Origin: JAGOUU01 sp964387745
GTDB taxonomy: Bacteria; Pseudomonadota; Gammaproteobacteria; JAGOUU01
Length of the DNA: 22,715 nt
Assembly: GCA_964387745.1 (NCBI GenBank)
Contig: CAYLXL010000036.1
Location: 1-22,715 of the forward strand
Direction: 5' to 3'
Below are positions 8,713 through 16,798 of this stretch, piece by piece (position 1 is the stretch's first letter; the number at the start of each line of letters is the position of its first letter). The translations under genes were made by a program, and so were the position numbers. The notes beneath the pieces are model-generated. The model was not told the DNA's origin. It did no database searches and saw only the letters and a program-made list of their open reading frames with translations.

Positions 8713-8868
8713 GATTTCCCTCACCCTAACCCTCTCCCAGAACAAGATTTCTATACAAGTTCATGTTACGGGCTGGGAGAAAAACACCCTCACCCCAACC
8801 CTCTCCCAGCCCGTAATTTAAATACTTTTCTAACCCCATTCTGGGAGAGGGTTGGGGTAAGGGATTTC
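8713..8868. repeat. Nested palindromic repeat cluster between zipA and ligA
   Basis: Three copies of a motif with core AACCCTCTCCCAG occur: 8717-8740 and 8787-8809 in direct orientation, and 8841-8864 inverted (22 of 23 bases complementary to the second copy). Within it, TTACGGGCTGGGAG at 8766-8779 pairs perfectly with 8803-8816, a 14-bp stem with a 23-base loop. The outer copies can form a longer alternative stem. Such CCCTCTCCC-type repeats are widespread dispersed elements; this may be a small non-autonomous element. On the minus strand it could work as an attenuator before ligA. Confidence 0.75.
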
Positions 8869-8901
8869 TATTCTCATTCTAACAAGGTTAAAGTGAGACT
8901 A

Positions 8902-9771
8902 TTACACTTCTTCTTCCACATAATGCTCTAATATTTCTTTGATTTCGGCAGTTTTAGCTGCAGTCAATGGCTCTCTTTCATCATCTAAAATTTCTGCATC
9001 TAATAACTTCGCTAATTTATAGGCTGTTTTCAGCATTACATCATAGACCATGACAGGATTAAAGCTGTGATTAGGTGTGCTGAAAAATAATGTAATCCCA
9101 GGCGTACTAAAACTTTGCATATTCTCAATATCAAATGTACCTGGTTTGATCATCGACGCAATACTAAATAAAATTTGACCTTGGCCGCTAGTTTTCTCAT
9201 GGCGATGGAATATACTCATCTCACCAAAACGACAACCAACAGAAATCAAGGCCTGCAATAAAGCATCACCATAAATTTTCTTTTTGTTTAATGCTTTGAT
9301 ATGTAGAGTAACTAAAAACATTTCAGATTTCTTATATGCTTGAGCATTAGAGTGATACTTTTTAGCCTTATCAATATGATACTTAAACTCATCAGTGTTT
9401 TCCGTATCATAATCATCGTAGTCATACTCGCTATTATAATTGCTTGAAACAGGAGTTTTCTTATCTTTAGGAATAACCTCAAAACCATCGTAATTCTTAG
9501 CTAGTTCATACTCAGTATCAAAATCCAAATAATCAGCCTCGTTATTTCTATTAGAATAATTTGGAGAATAATTTGAACCAGGGGTAGAGTAAGTTTTTCT
9601 ATTTTTCTTCGGTTTGCTTAAATTAATATTGGCAATATAATTAAGAAAAGCATCTTTAAACGATGGCTTACCTACATATTTATTGGCTTTAACGTTTTTA
9701 CGATTATGATCCCAAACAATCCAAGCGATAACCAATACAGCAATTACTAGTAAAAATAATCTTAATTTCAT
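8902..9771 (-). CDS. zipA: Cell-division protein ZipA
   Basis: 289 residues. ZipA is an essential division factor in gammaproteobacteria, tethering FtsZ to the inner membrane. Visible: an N-terminal membrane anchor at about residues 3-21 followed by basic residues; a linker near 40-145 rich in Tyr, Asp, Asn and Lys rather than the Pro/Gln-rich linker of E. coli; and the C-terminal FtsZ-binding domain from about 148, with RFGEMSIFHRHE, MIKPGTFDIENM, SFSTPGIT and the final LDDEREPLT. AAGGA lies six bases before the ATG. It sits between smc and ligA, the usual order in non-enteric gammaproteobacteria. The gap to smc is about 70 bases, so co-transcription is likely. The C-terminal domain makes the identification firm. 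Confidence 0.95.
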   Translation of the reverse strand: MKLRLFLLVIAVLVIAWIVWDHNRKNVKANKYVGKPSFKDAFLNYIANINLSKPKKNRKTYSTPGSNYSPNYSNRNNEADYLDFDTEYELAKNYDGFEVIPKDKKTPVSSNYNSEYDYDDYDTENTDEFKYHIDKAKKYHSNAQAYKKSEMFLVTLHIKALNKKKIYGDALLQALISVGCRFGEMSIFHRHEKTSGQGQILFSIASMIKPGTFDIENMQSFSTPGITLFFSTPNHSFNPVMVYDVMLKTAYKLAKLLDAEILDDEREPLTAAKTAEIKEILEHYVEEEV

Positions 9772-9840
9772 TTTTTATCCTTATATATTTAAATCACTGC
9801 TTTAATATACAGCTGACTTCGCTTAAATCTTATTTATTTT

Positions 9841-12800
9841 TTAACTTTGTACCATCTCTACCGCTTGATCTACGTCTACTGATACTAATCTGGATACCCC
9901 AGGCTCGTGCATTGTAACACCGATTAAATGCTCAGCCATAGTCATGGTTACTTTGTTGTGCGTTATGAAAATAAACTGCACATCTTTAGACATTTCTTTT
10001 ACCAGATTACAATAACGGCTTACGTTAGCGTCATCTAGCGGAGCATCAACCTCATCTAGCATACAAAACGGTGCAGGATTCAGTCTAAATATAGAAAATA
10101 CTAATGCTATTGCGGTTAATGCCTTTTCACCACCTGAAAGCAAGTGAATAGTAGCATTACGTTTTCCTGGTGGTTGCGCCATAACAGTTACACCAGTATC
10201 TAATAAATCAGTGCCTGATAGCTCCAAACTCGCCTTACCACCACCAAAAACTTTTGGAAATAAATATTGAAATTGTTCATTAACAAAATCAAAAGTATCT
10301 TTAAAGCGTTGTTTGGTTTCTTCATCAATTTGCGCAATAGCAACTTCAAGGGCAGTTAAAGCCTCTTGTAAATCTGCTTCTTGCGTATCTAAGAATCCTT
10401 TACGCTGAAACTCAACTTGATACTCATCAATAGCTGTTAAATTTACTGCTCCTAAATTATCTATAGCTTGTTTTAACTGCTTCAATTTGTTTTTTACATT
10501 AGTTAAGCTTAATGATTCAGCATTAGCAGAGTTAATTATATTGTCTATTGCTTCTAATATATCATTTATTGCTAAACCTTTTTCTTGCAGTATTTCTGAA
10601 ATATTAGCAATTTTTGTAGTCATCTCTTGCTGTTTCAACTTCGCTGCTTGGATTTTATCGCGTAATTGATCATATTCATTACGAATGTCAGCTATAGTTT
10701 TCTCTATTGTAGTCAAGTCTTGGGTTGCAAGATTATAATCTTGATTCTTAGAAGCTAGGACCTGAGCTTGTGTTTGCTTATTGTCTAAATGACTATTAAG
10801 CTGTGATCTTAATTTCTCTATAGGCTCAGCAAAACCCGCGTTTTTAGTGGTCAACTCTAGTTGATCAGCATTAAGTTTTTCTTGCTGCTTTTCTAGCCTG
10901 TTTAAATCTTCTAGTAAATGCTTACGTTGTTGTTGTAATTGCTGGATTTGCAATTCAGATTTGTGAATCTTGTCTTTAAGCGCATCAGCCTTGGCACGAA
11001 TCTCTTTAAGTTCAATCTTAAGGCTATCTCCTGTCGTTTGTAACTCTATCTTGCGTGTATTAATCTCTTCCATGACAATCATGGTTTTTTGTAGCTTAGC
11101 ACGCTCTTGCTTTACAGCACTACTATCAGCATCAACATGTCTTATGGCCTGGACTAAATCTTGATCAATTTGAAACAAGCGGTTACGCTGCTGTTCAGAC
11201 TTAGACTCTTGGCGTGATAATTCGCTTTTTATTTCAGATTGCTTAGCTAAATTAGCGCGTATTGCTTGATCAATCTCATTACGCGTTACCACAAATTGTT
11301 TGGCTATTTCTTTTTGTTCATTAAGTTTTGTCGTTAAACTAGCAATATTGCTTTCAGTAGCCTGTAATTCAGCCTTTAATTCTTTAATAAGATTTTCACG
11401 GCTAAGAATACTGTTTTTATGGTCATTATCTAGATTGACATTATTGACTGTAAACCAAGCATTATTTAACCACCTGCCGTCTTTAGTAATAATAGAATCA
11501 TTCGGTCCTAGATCACTGAGCATGACTTGTGCTTCTTGTACATCATTAGCACAATAAATATTATTCAAAAGATGCCCTATTTCTATAGGCGCCGTAATTT
11601 TATCACGCAATAAAACCTTATTACCTGAACTATTTGCTTTAGTATGAATTGCACTGGCTTCAAAATTAATAAAAGCAGGATTAAATTTAGCTATTAAAGC
11701 TAAATCATTTGAATCAAGTTTCTTGCTATCAAACTGATCTTTGAGATCGCCTGATACTACGACTGCTTTGATATAATCACGTATAATAGTCTCTAAAGCC
11801 AACTCCCAGCCTGATTCGATTTCAATAATTTCACCTAATCGTTTAGCTTTATTTAAATGATTTTTCTCAAGCCACTGATTAAAAATCTTTTGATCTTTTC
11901 CTAATGCTTGCTCTTGTAAAGTTTCTAAAGAAGATAAACGTCCCTTTAAAACTTGATGCTCACGATTAGCGTTATTCAATTGCGTTTGTAGTTCTGTAAT
12001 TAAAACTTCTATTTCTTTTGCTTGCGTAATACTAGCATCTAATTCTGCTTGCTTTTGCTGATTAAGCGCTATAATTTCTTGATGCTTTTGTTTTAAGCTA
12101 GCAATTTCTTGATCGTTATTCTGCTGTTTTAATTGCTTTTGCTCTGTTTGCAAGCTTTCGATGCGCGCTTGCGTCCGTAAAATTAGGGTATCATGCTTTT
12201 CTATTATAGCTTGACTCTGGTTAATAATTTTACTATTAGCCTGGTCCAGATCTAACTGCTCACGCCAAGCTTCCTCCCAGCTATTAAACTGATGTTCTAT
12301 ATTTTTTTGCTGGCTAAGAACTTCTGTTCGTGTGGTCATTAATTGATCATGTTCAGGATCAATTTTAACCAAGTCAGCATTTACTTGCTCAAGAGTAGTA
12401 TTTTTATTAACAATATTGTTTTTACAAGCGACTAATTGCTTTTCTAAATTGTTAATATTATTAACACAATGAGCTTGCTCTGATTCTAAGTGCTTAATCT
12501 CTTGCTCAGAAGTGTTAATCAATTGCTCAATCTTGAAAAACTTGGCCTGCTCATTTTGTTGTTCATGATGCAATTTACTAACAGCAATTTTCTTATGCTC
12601 TAATTCTGTATTAAAACTTTGTGATTTAGCATTCAAGGCTTCAAGATTAATGTTTTCTTGATTCACTTCACTAGTTACTTGGACGTGATCTTCGTGCAGT
12701 TTTTTATACTGTAAACCCAAATCAAATTTCTCTTGAATAGCGTATTCTTGCTTTAATTCTTTGTATTGCTTAGCAACTTCAGCTTGATTGGCTAATTTTT

Positions 12801-13416
12801 CTAATTGCTTAGTAAGCTCTAGTCTTATGTCATTAACGCGATCGAGATTCTCGCGAGTGTGTTTAATTCTAATTTCTGTTTCACGTCTGCGTTCTTTATA
12901 CTTAGAGATACCAGCAGCTTCTTCTAGATACAAACGTAAATCTTCAGGTCTGGCTTCTATCACTCGAGAAATCATACCCTGCTCAATAATCGAATAACTT
13001 CTTGGACCAAGCCCTGTACCTAAAAATACATCGGCTAAATCTTTTCTACGGCAACGAGTATTATTTAAGTAATAGTTAGATTGACCTTCACGGTTAATAA
13101 TTCTTTTGATGGCAATTTCACTGTAATTGGCCATCTCTCCCACTAAAGGATTATGGGTATTATCGAAGACAAGCTCTATCGAAGCTTGGCCTACTGGTTT
13201 ACGACCGCTAGAACCGTTGAAAATAACATCGGTCATAGAGTCACCACGTAAATTCTTAGCCGAACTTTCGCCCATCACCCAACGCACAGCATCGATGACG
13301 TTTGACTTACCACAGCCGTTAGGACCGACTATACCTACGAGATTTTTATCTACGGGAACTGTTGCTGTATCAACGAATGACTTGAAGCCAGATAGCTTAA
13401 TTTTTTTTAAACGCAT
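9841..13416 (-). CDS. smc: Chromosome-segregation ATPase SMC
   Basis: 1191 residues, the normal length for bacterial SMC. It is the ATPase of the condensin complex with ScpA and ScpB (not in this window), which organises and segregates the chromosome. Visible: N-terminal ATPase half with Walker A GPNGCGKS at residues 31-38; a long first coiled coil from about 170 to 500; a hinge around 500-680; a second coiled coil to about 1020; then the C-terminal half with ABC signature LLSGGEKAL, Walker B FCMLDEVDAPLDD and FITHNK. This organism therefore uses SMC rather than the MukBEF system of enterics. The start MRLKKIKLSGFKSF is the standard one, although a strong ribosome site is not evident. Followed on the same strand by zipA and ligA. 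Confidence 0.97.
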   Translation of the reverse strand: MRLKKIKLSGFKSFVDTATVPVDKNLVGIVGPNGCGKSNVIDAVRWVMGESSAKNLRGDSMTDVIFNGSSGRKPVGQASIELVFDNTHNPLVGEMANYSEIAIKRIINREGQSNYYLNNTRCRRKDLADVFLGTGLGPRSYSIIEQGMISRVIEARPEDLRLYLEEAAGISKYKERRRETEIRIKHTRENLDRVNDIRLELTKQLEKLANQAEVAKQYKELKQEYAIQEKFDLGLQYKKLHEDHVQVTSEVNQENINLEALNAKSQSFNTELEHKKIAVSKLHHEQQNEQAKFFKIEQLINTSEQEIKHLESEQAHCVNNINNLEKQLVACKNNIVNKNTTLEQVNADLVKIDPEHDQLMTTRTEVLSQQKNIEHQFNSWEEAWREQLDLDQANSKIINQSQAIIEKHDTLILRTQARIESLQTEQKQLKQQNNDQEIASLKQKHQEIIALNQQKQAELDASITQAKEIEVLITELQTQLNNANREHQVLKGRLSSLETLQEQALGKDQKIFNQWLEKNHLNKAKRLGEIIEIESGWELALETIIRDYIKAVVVSGDLKDQFDSKKLDSNDLALIAKFNPAFINFEASAIHTKANSSGNKVLLRDKITAPIEIGHLLNNIYCANDVQEAQVMLSDLGPNDSIITKDGRWLNNAWFTVNNVNLDNDHKNSILSRENLIKELKAELQATESNIASLTTKLNEQKEIAKQFVVTRNEIDQAIRANLAKQSEIKSELSRQESKSEQQRNRLFQIDQDLVQAIRHVDADSSAVKQERAKLQKTMIVMEEINTRKIELQTTGDSLKIELKEIRAKADALKDKIHKSELQIQQLQQQRKHLLEDLNRLEKQQEKLNADQLELTTKNAGFAEPIEKLRSQLNSHLDNKQTQAQVLASKNQDYNLATQDLTTIEKTIADIRNEYDQLRDKIQAAKLKQQEMTTKIANISEILQEKGLAINDILEAIDNIINSANAESLSLTNVKNKLKQLKQAIDNLGAVNLTAIDEYQVEFQRKGFLDTQEADLQEALTALEVAIAQIDEETKQRFKDTFDFVNEQFQYLFPKVFGGGKASLELSGTDLLDTGVTVMAQPPGKRNATIHLLSGGEKALTAIALVFSIFRLNPAPFCMLDEVDAPLDDANVSRYCNLVKEMSKDVQFIFITHNKVTMTMAEHLIGVTMHEPGVSRLVSVDVDQAVEMVQS

Positions 13417-13477
13417 TATAGTATATCTTGATTTCTAACTTTAGTTAGGGAAATTTTTATAACGTATATTAAATCAG

Positions 13478-13507
13478 ATTATATTATAATAGCTTAATGC
13501 AAAACAA
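13478..13507 (-). promoter_or_regulatory. Candidate smc promoter
   Basis: On the minus strand, TTGTTT (13507-13502) and TATAAT (13483-13478) are 18 bases apart, about 60 bases before smc. An overlapping second TATAAT lies at 13488-13483. The -35 is weak (three of six), so this is tentative. It would allow smc-zipA-ligA to be transcribed independently of clpA. Confidence 0.35.
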
Positions 13508-13555
13508 TGAAATATGGAAATGAAGGAATATTTATAGATCTGAGCCTCGCGCTGA

Positions 13556-15922
13556 TCAATCAACCAAATCTTGATTCGTAGCTTTATTTTTATTAACTTT
13601 ATGGGCAACGATATCCAGAACAAGCTCACCATCTTTCTCAGAGATCTCAACTGTACCGCCATTCATCAGCTTTCCGAATAAAACTTCATGCGCAAGCGGT
13701 TTCTTTATTTTCTCCGAAATCAATCTTACCATAGGACGTGCTCCCAAAGTATGACTAAAGCCGTCCCTAATTAATAATTTCTTGGCTGAATGACTCATAG
13801 AAATAATAATATTCTTTTCCTGCAGTTTTACTTCTAATTCTGTTATAAATTTATCAACGACGTTGATAATATTTTCTTCAGTTAGAGAATTAAAGTTAAT
13901 AATTGCATCTAACCTATTTCTAAACTCTGGTGGGAATGTTTTTTCAAGTATTGCTGAGTTTTCTTTTGAATGCTCTTGTTTCTTGAATCCCATCGAAGGA
14001 CGTGTTAATTCTTGAGCTCCGGCATTCGTCGTCATCACTATAATAACATGTCTAAAGTCTGCCTTACGGCCATTATTATCAGTTAACGTACCGTGATCCA
14101 TGACTTGTAATAATAGGTTATAGACATCGACATGCGCTTTTTCTAGCTCATCTAATAACAATACTGAGTGGGGCTTTTGGGTAATCGCTTCTGTCAATAA
14201 ACCACCCTGATCAAAGCCAACATAGCCAGGAGGAGCTCCAATCAAACGTGATACCGTATGACGTTCCATATACTCTGACATATCAAATCTAATTAATTCT
14301 AAACCCAATAATTTCGCTAATTGCTTCGTAACTTCTGTTTTACCCACCCCTGTTGGACCTGCAAATAAGAAAGACCCTACTGGTTTTGAATGATCATGCA
14401 AGCCTGAACGAGCTATAGTTATAGCATCTACCAAACTACGAATAGCTGCATCTTGCCCATAAATTAATAATTTTAAATCACGCTCAAGATTATTAAGCAT
14501 GTCTTTTTCTGATTTAGATATCTGTTGTGTTGGTATGCGAGCAAGTTTAGAAACTATCTCTTCTATTTCTACTGTAGTAATAGTTTGTTTGCGTTTATCG
14601 GCTGGCTGTAATTGCTCAAAAGCACCAGCTTCATCGACGATATCTATAGCTTTATCAGGTAAGAATCTATCAGTAATGAATCGTTCTGCTAATTCAACAG
14701 CTAATTTTAAAGCATTATCTTCATACTTCAAATGATGATGATCTTCTAATCTTGATTTTAAGCCAACTAAAATATTATAAGTTTCTTCTTTGGATGGCTC
14801 TGACACATCTATTTTTTGAAAACGGCGAGTCAAGGCATGATCTTTTTCGAAGATTCCGCGGTATTCTTTAAATGTTGTAGAACCCATGCATTTAAGCTTA
14901 CCAGAGGCTAGTAGCGGCTTAATAAGATTAGAAGCATCCATAACGCCACCAGACGCTGCGCCTGCGCCAATAATAGTATGTATTTCGTCTATAAATAAAA
15001 TAGCACCTTGTTCTTTAGAAAGTTGCGTCAACAAGGCTTTAAATCTTTTTTCGAAATCACCACGATACTTGGTACCGGCTAATAAAGCGCCTAAGTCCAA
15101 AGCATAAATTTTTGCTTTGCTTAATACCTCTGGGGTTTTGCCATCAACAATCATTTTAGCTAAACCTTCTGCTATGGCAGTTTTACCTACCCCAGCTTCA
15201 CCGACTAATAATGGGTTATTCTTACGGCGGCGGCATAATATTTGGATCACATGCTGTACTTCTTTTTCTCGACCAATCAAGGGATCGATATAACCCATTT
15301 GTGCTTGATTGTTAAGATTAATCGCATAACTATCTAAAGGACTTTTAGCAACATTGTCATTATTACTACTTTCAAAGAAATCATCCGGCCCCTTGTTGAA
15401 ATCATCACCACTCTGTAATGGATCATGTCCATGGTTAAACTGACCAAACTTTTCAAAATTATTTTTAAGATCAAGCGAACCGTGATTAATATTATTATTG
15501 TTATTAGAAATAAAATTAATGACATCCAGACGAGTAATATTTTCTCGTTTTAAAAAATAGACTGCTTGGCTTTCTTGTTCACTAAATATAGCCGCTAATA
15601 CATTAGCACCTGTTACTTCATTTCTACCTGAGGATTGCACATGAAATACAGCTCTTTGTAAAACTCGTTGAAAACCTAAAGTAGGTTGCGTATCCCGCTC
15701 ATCTTTATCTGTTTTAATTATTGGGGTGGTTTCAGTAATAAAGGCCTTTAACTCTGCTTTAAGACCATTAACATCCAAGCCACAGCCAAGCAGTACATTG
15801 ACCGCAGAAGCATTATCAAGTAAAGCTAAGAGCAAATGCTCCACTGTCATAAACTCATGATGCTGCTCATGCGCCTGTTTAAAAGCTACATTTAAGGTGA
15901 ATTCTAGTTCTTTATTTAGCAA
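13556..15922 (-). CDS. clpA: ATP-dependent Clp protease, ATP-binding subunit ClpA
   Basis: 788 residues. ClpA is the hexameric AAA+ unfoldase that feeds substrates to ClpP. The start is TTG at 15922: GGGGGAG (15935-15929) lies six bases upstream, and the product then begins LLNKELE, matching E. coli MLNQELE. The TTG at 15937 overlaps that ribosome site and is rejected. Visible: Clp N-domain (HEFMTVEHLL; DTQPTLGFQRVLQRAVFHV; SSGRNEVTGANVL); an Asn/Asp-rich low-complexity linker at about 140-200, roughly 27 residues longer than in E. coli; D1 Walker A GEAGVGKT (241-248) and Walker B FIDEIH; D2 Walker A GPTGVGKT (522-529) and LLLDELEKAH. The ClpP-docking tripeptide is MGF (644-646) where E. coli has IGL. 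The usual upstream neighbour clpS is absent. Confidence 0.96.
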   Translation of the reverse strand: MLNKELEFTLNVAFKQAHEQHHEFMTVEHLLLALLDNASAVNVLLGCGLDVNGLKAELKAFITETTPIIKTDKDERDTQPTLGFQRVLQRAVFHVQSSGRNEVTGANVLAAIFSEQESQAVYFLKRENITRLDVINFISNNNNNINHGSLDLKNNFEKFGQFNHGHDPLQSGDDFNKGPDDFFESSNNDNVAKSPLDSYAINLNNQAQMGYIDPLIGREKEVQHVIQILCRRRKNNPLLVGEAGVGKTAIAEGLAKMIVDGKTPEVLSKAKIYALDLGALLAGTKYRGDFEKRFKALLTQLSKEQGAILFIDEIHTIIGAGAASGGVMDASNLIKPLLASGKLKCMGSTTFKEYRGIFEKDHALTRRFQKIDVSEPSKEETYNILVGLKSRLEDHHHLKYEDNALKLAVELAERFITDRFLPDKAIDIVDEAGAFEQLQPADKRKQTITTVEIEEIVSKLARIPTQQISKSEKDMLNNLERDLKLLIYGQDAAIRSLVDAITIARSGLHDHSKPVGSFLFAGPTGVGKTEVTKQLAKLLGLELIRFDMSEYMERHTVSRLIGAPPGYVGFDQGGLLTEAITQKPHSVLLLDELEKAHVDVYNLLLQVMDHGTLTDNNGRKADFRHVIIVMTTNAGAQELTRPSMGFKKQEHSKENSAILEKTFPPEFRNRLDAIINFNSLTEENIINVVDKFITELEVKLQEKNIIISMSHSAKKLLIRDGFSHTLGARPMVRLISEKIKKPLAHEVLFGKLMNGGTVEISEKDGELVLDIVAHKVNKNKATNQDLVD

Positions 15923-15935
15923 AGTAATCTCCCCC

Positions 15936-16287
15936 AATTTAGCATTACAACTTAATATTAGTCGGGTTTGTTATTATTATTTTATTTTTTTTCTTCTATT
16001 ACCAACTAACAATGATTTTGCTATTAACTAAATTCTAGTACATAGAACTAAAAGTTGCGATAATTAATTTTTTTTAACTATGCGGTTTAGATCAGAATAT
16101 ATCTTCTATTCGTGTAAGCATTTTCTGCATTAATAAAAAATAGTGAAAAAACGGACATAATTGGTTGACTGAAATATAGAAGTTATATCATAGATATACT
16201 TATAGTTTAGGCAATGTAATGACCGCTAAAACGGGGTACATAGCTTACAAGTTTATTAACCGCAACAGAAATGATAAGGACAGTAGT
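15936..16287. other. Divergent intergenic region between clpA and cspD, without clpS
   Basis: About 350 AT-rich bases with frequent stops in all frames. On the minus strand I find none of the ClpS hallmarks (NDDYTPMEFV-like or VH-G-G motifs), although many gammaproteobacteria carry clpS immediately upstream of clpA. It should hold the clpA and cspD promoters and a cspD leader of roughly 100 bases. A 14-base T-rich run at 15974-15991 is the most distinctive feature. Confidence 0.65.
16161..16189 (+). promoter_or_regulatory. Candidate cspD promoter
   Basis: TTGGTT (16161-16166) and TATATC (16184-16189) are 17 bases apart. TTGACT at 16165 offers an alternative -35 with poorer downstream partners. 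Either would give a leader of about 90-100 bases, in keeping with the long leaders common in cold-shock-family genes. Weak evidence. Confidence 0.3.
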
Positions 16288-16539
16288 ATGGCTATTGGAA
16301 CAGTAAAATGGTTTAACAATTCAAAAGGCTATGGTTTTATTTGCCCGATTGAAGGTGGCGAAGATATTTTTGTACATTTCTCTTCTATTGAAATGGAAGG
16401 ATACAAAAGTTTAAAGGCTGGACAAAAAGTTTTTTATGAAGTGAATAAAGGTCCAAAAGGGCTACACGCTGCGCTTATCAAAACCTCTGAGGGAGCAGAA
16501 ACTGCATCTACTACTACTAGAGAGGCTGTTGAGGCTTAG
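16288..16539 (+). CDS. cspD: Cold-shock-like protein CspD
   Basis: 83 residues from the ATG at 16288, preceded by AAGGA seven bases upstream. An in-frame ATG at 16219 would add 23 residues with no family match and a poor ribosome site. A single OB-fold cold-shock domain: GTVKWFNNSKGYGFI contains RNP1 (KGYGFI), GGEDIFVHFSS contains RNP2 (DIFVHF), and LKAGQKV and KGLHA follow. The pattern FICPIEGGEDIF and the extra C-terminal tail match CspD rather than CspA. E. coli CspD binds single-stranded nucleic acid and inhibits replication in stationary phase. Position next to clpA is as in E. coli, where clpS lies between them. Confidence 0.92.
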   Translation: MAIGTVKWFNNSKGYGFICPIEGGEDIFVHFSSIEMEGYKSLKAGQKVFYEVNKGPKGLHAALIKTSEGAETASTTTREAVEA

Positions 16540-16562
16540 GTCGTTCACCGGATGTAAATGAT

Positions 16563-16588
16563 CTTCCCCTTCAGGGCTGAGGGGGAAG
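16563..16588. terminator. Hairpin downstream of cspD, possible terminator
   Basis: CTTCCCCTTCA pairs with TGAGGGGGAAG over 11 bp (one G-T wobble) around a GGGC loop, 24 bases after the cspD stop. No T-run follows, so termination would be imperfect. Confidence 0.35.
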
Positions 16589-16739
16589 TGGCTACACATG
16601 GAGCGCAGCGGAATGTGTGGTCGAAGGGGTTTATGTAATCCGGCAGATATTTAAAAATACATACTATTTGGTGTCAGGCTCAAATCGTTACAAGCATATC
16701 TACATTTTTAGATCTTGCAACATTAGAGCAACCCCTTCC

Positions 16740-16778
16740 CCTTTTGCTGCGCAAAAGGTACTTCCCCTAAAGGGGAAG
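16740..16778. terminator. Paired hairpins downstream of icd, possible terminator
   Basis: CCTTTTGC/GCAAAAGG (16740-16758, perfect 8-bp stem, TGC loop) and CTTCCCCT/AGGGGAAG (16761-16778, 8-bp stem) lie just beyond the icd stop on the minus strand. Both belong to the right arm of the MITE-like element. No long T-run follows on the minus strand. Confidence 0.35.
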
Positions 16779-16798
16779 ATCAATTACTCACTTGAATG

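Larger units (their letters stand above)
16560..16781. mobile_element. MITE-like element with about 50-70-bp inverted arms
   Basis: The left arm at 16560-16631 and the reverse complement of the right arm at 16730-16781 share, in order, GATCTTCCCCTT, AGGG, GAAGT, GCGCAGC and GGAAGGGGTT-like blocks. This gives a 222-bp element with imperfect terminal inverted repeats around a 98-bp AT-rich centre with no coding signal. Each arm folds on its own. No clear target duplication is visible. Its position between convergent cspD and icd is typical for a tolerated non-autonomous insertion. The centre contains AAATCGTTACA (16682-16692), the complement of TGTAACGATTT seen at 4745. Confidence 0.65.

Noticed and set aside
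15923..15937. TTG 15937 as clpA start
   Set aside because: It overlaps the GGGGGAG ribosome site that serves the TTG at 15922.
16219..16287. N-terminal extension of CspD from ATG 16219
   Set aside because: No family counterpart and a weaker ribosome site than AAGGA before 16288.
15938..16287. A decayed clpS gene
   Set aside because: Neither strand shows recognisable ClpS residues, and stops are dense, so I cannot support a pseudogene.
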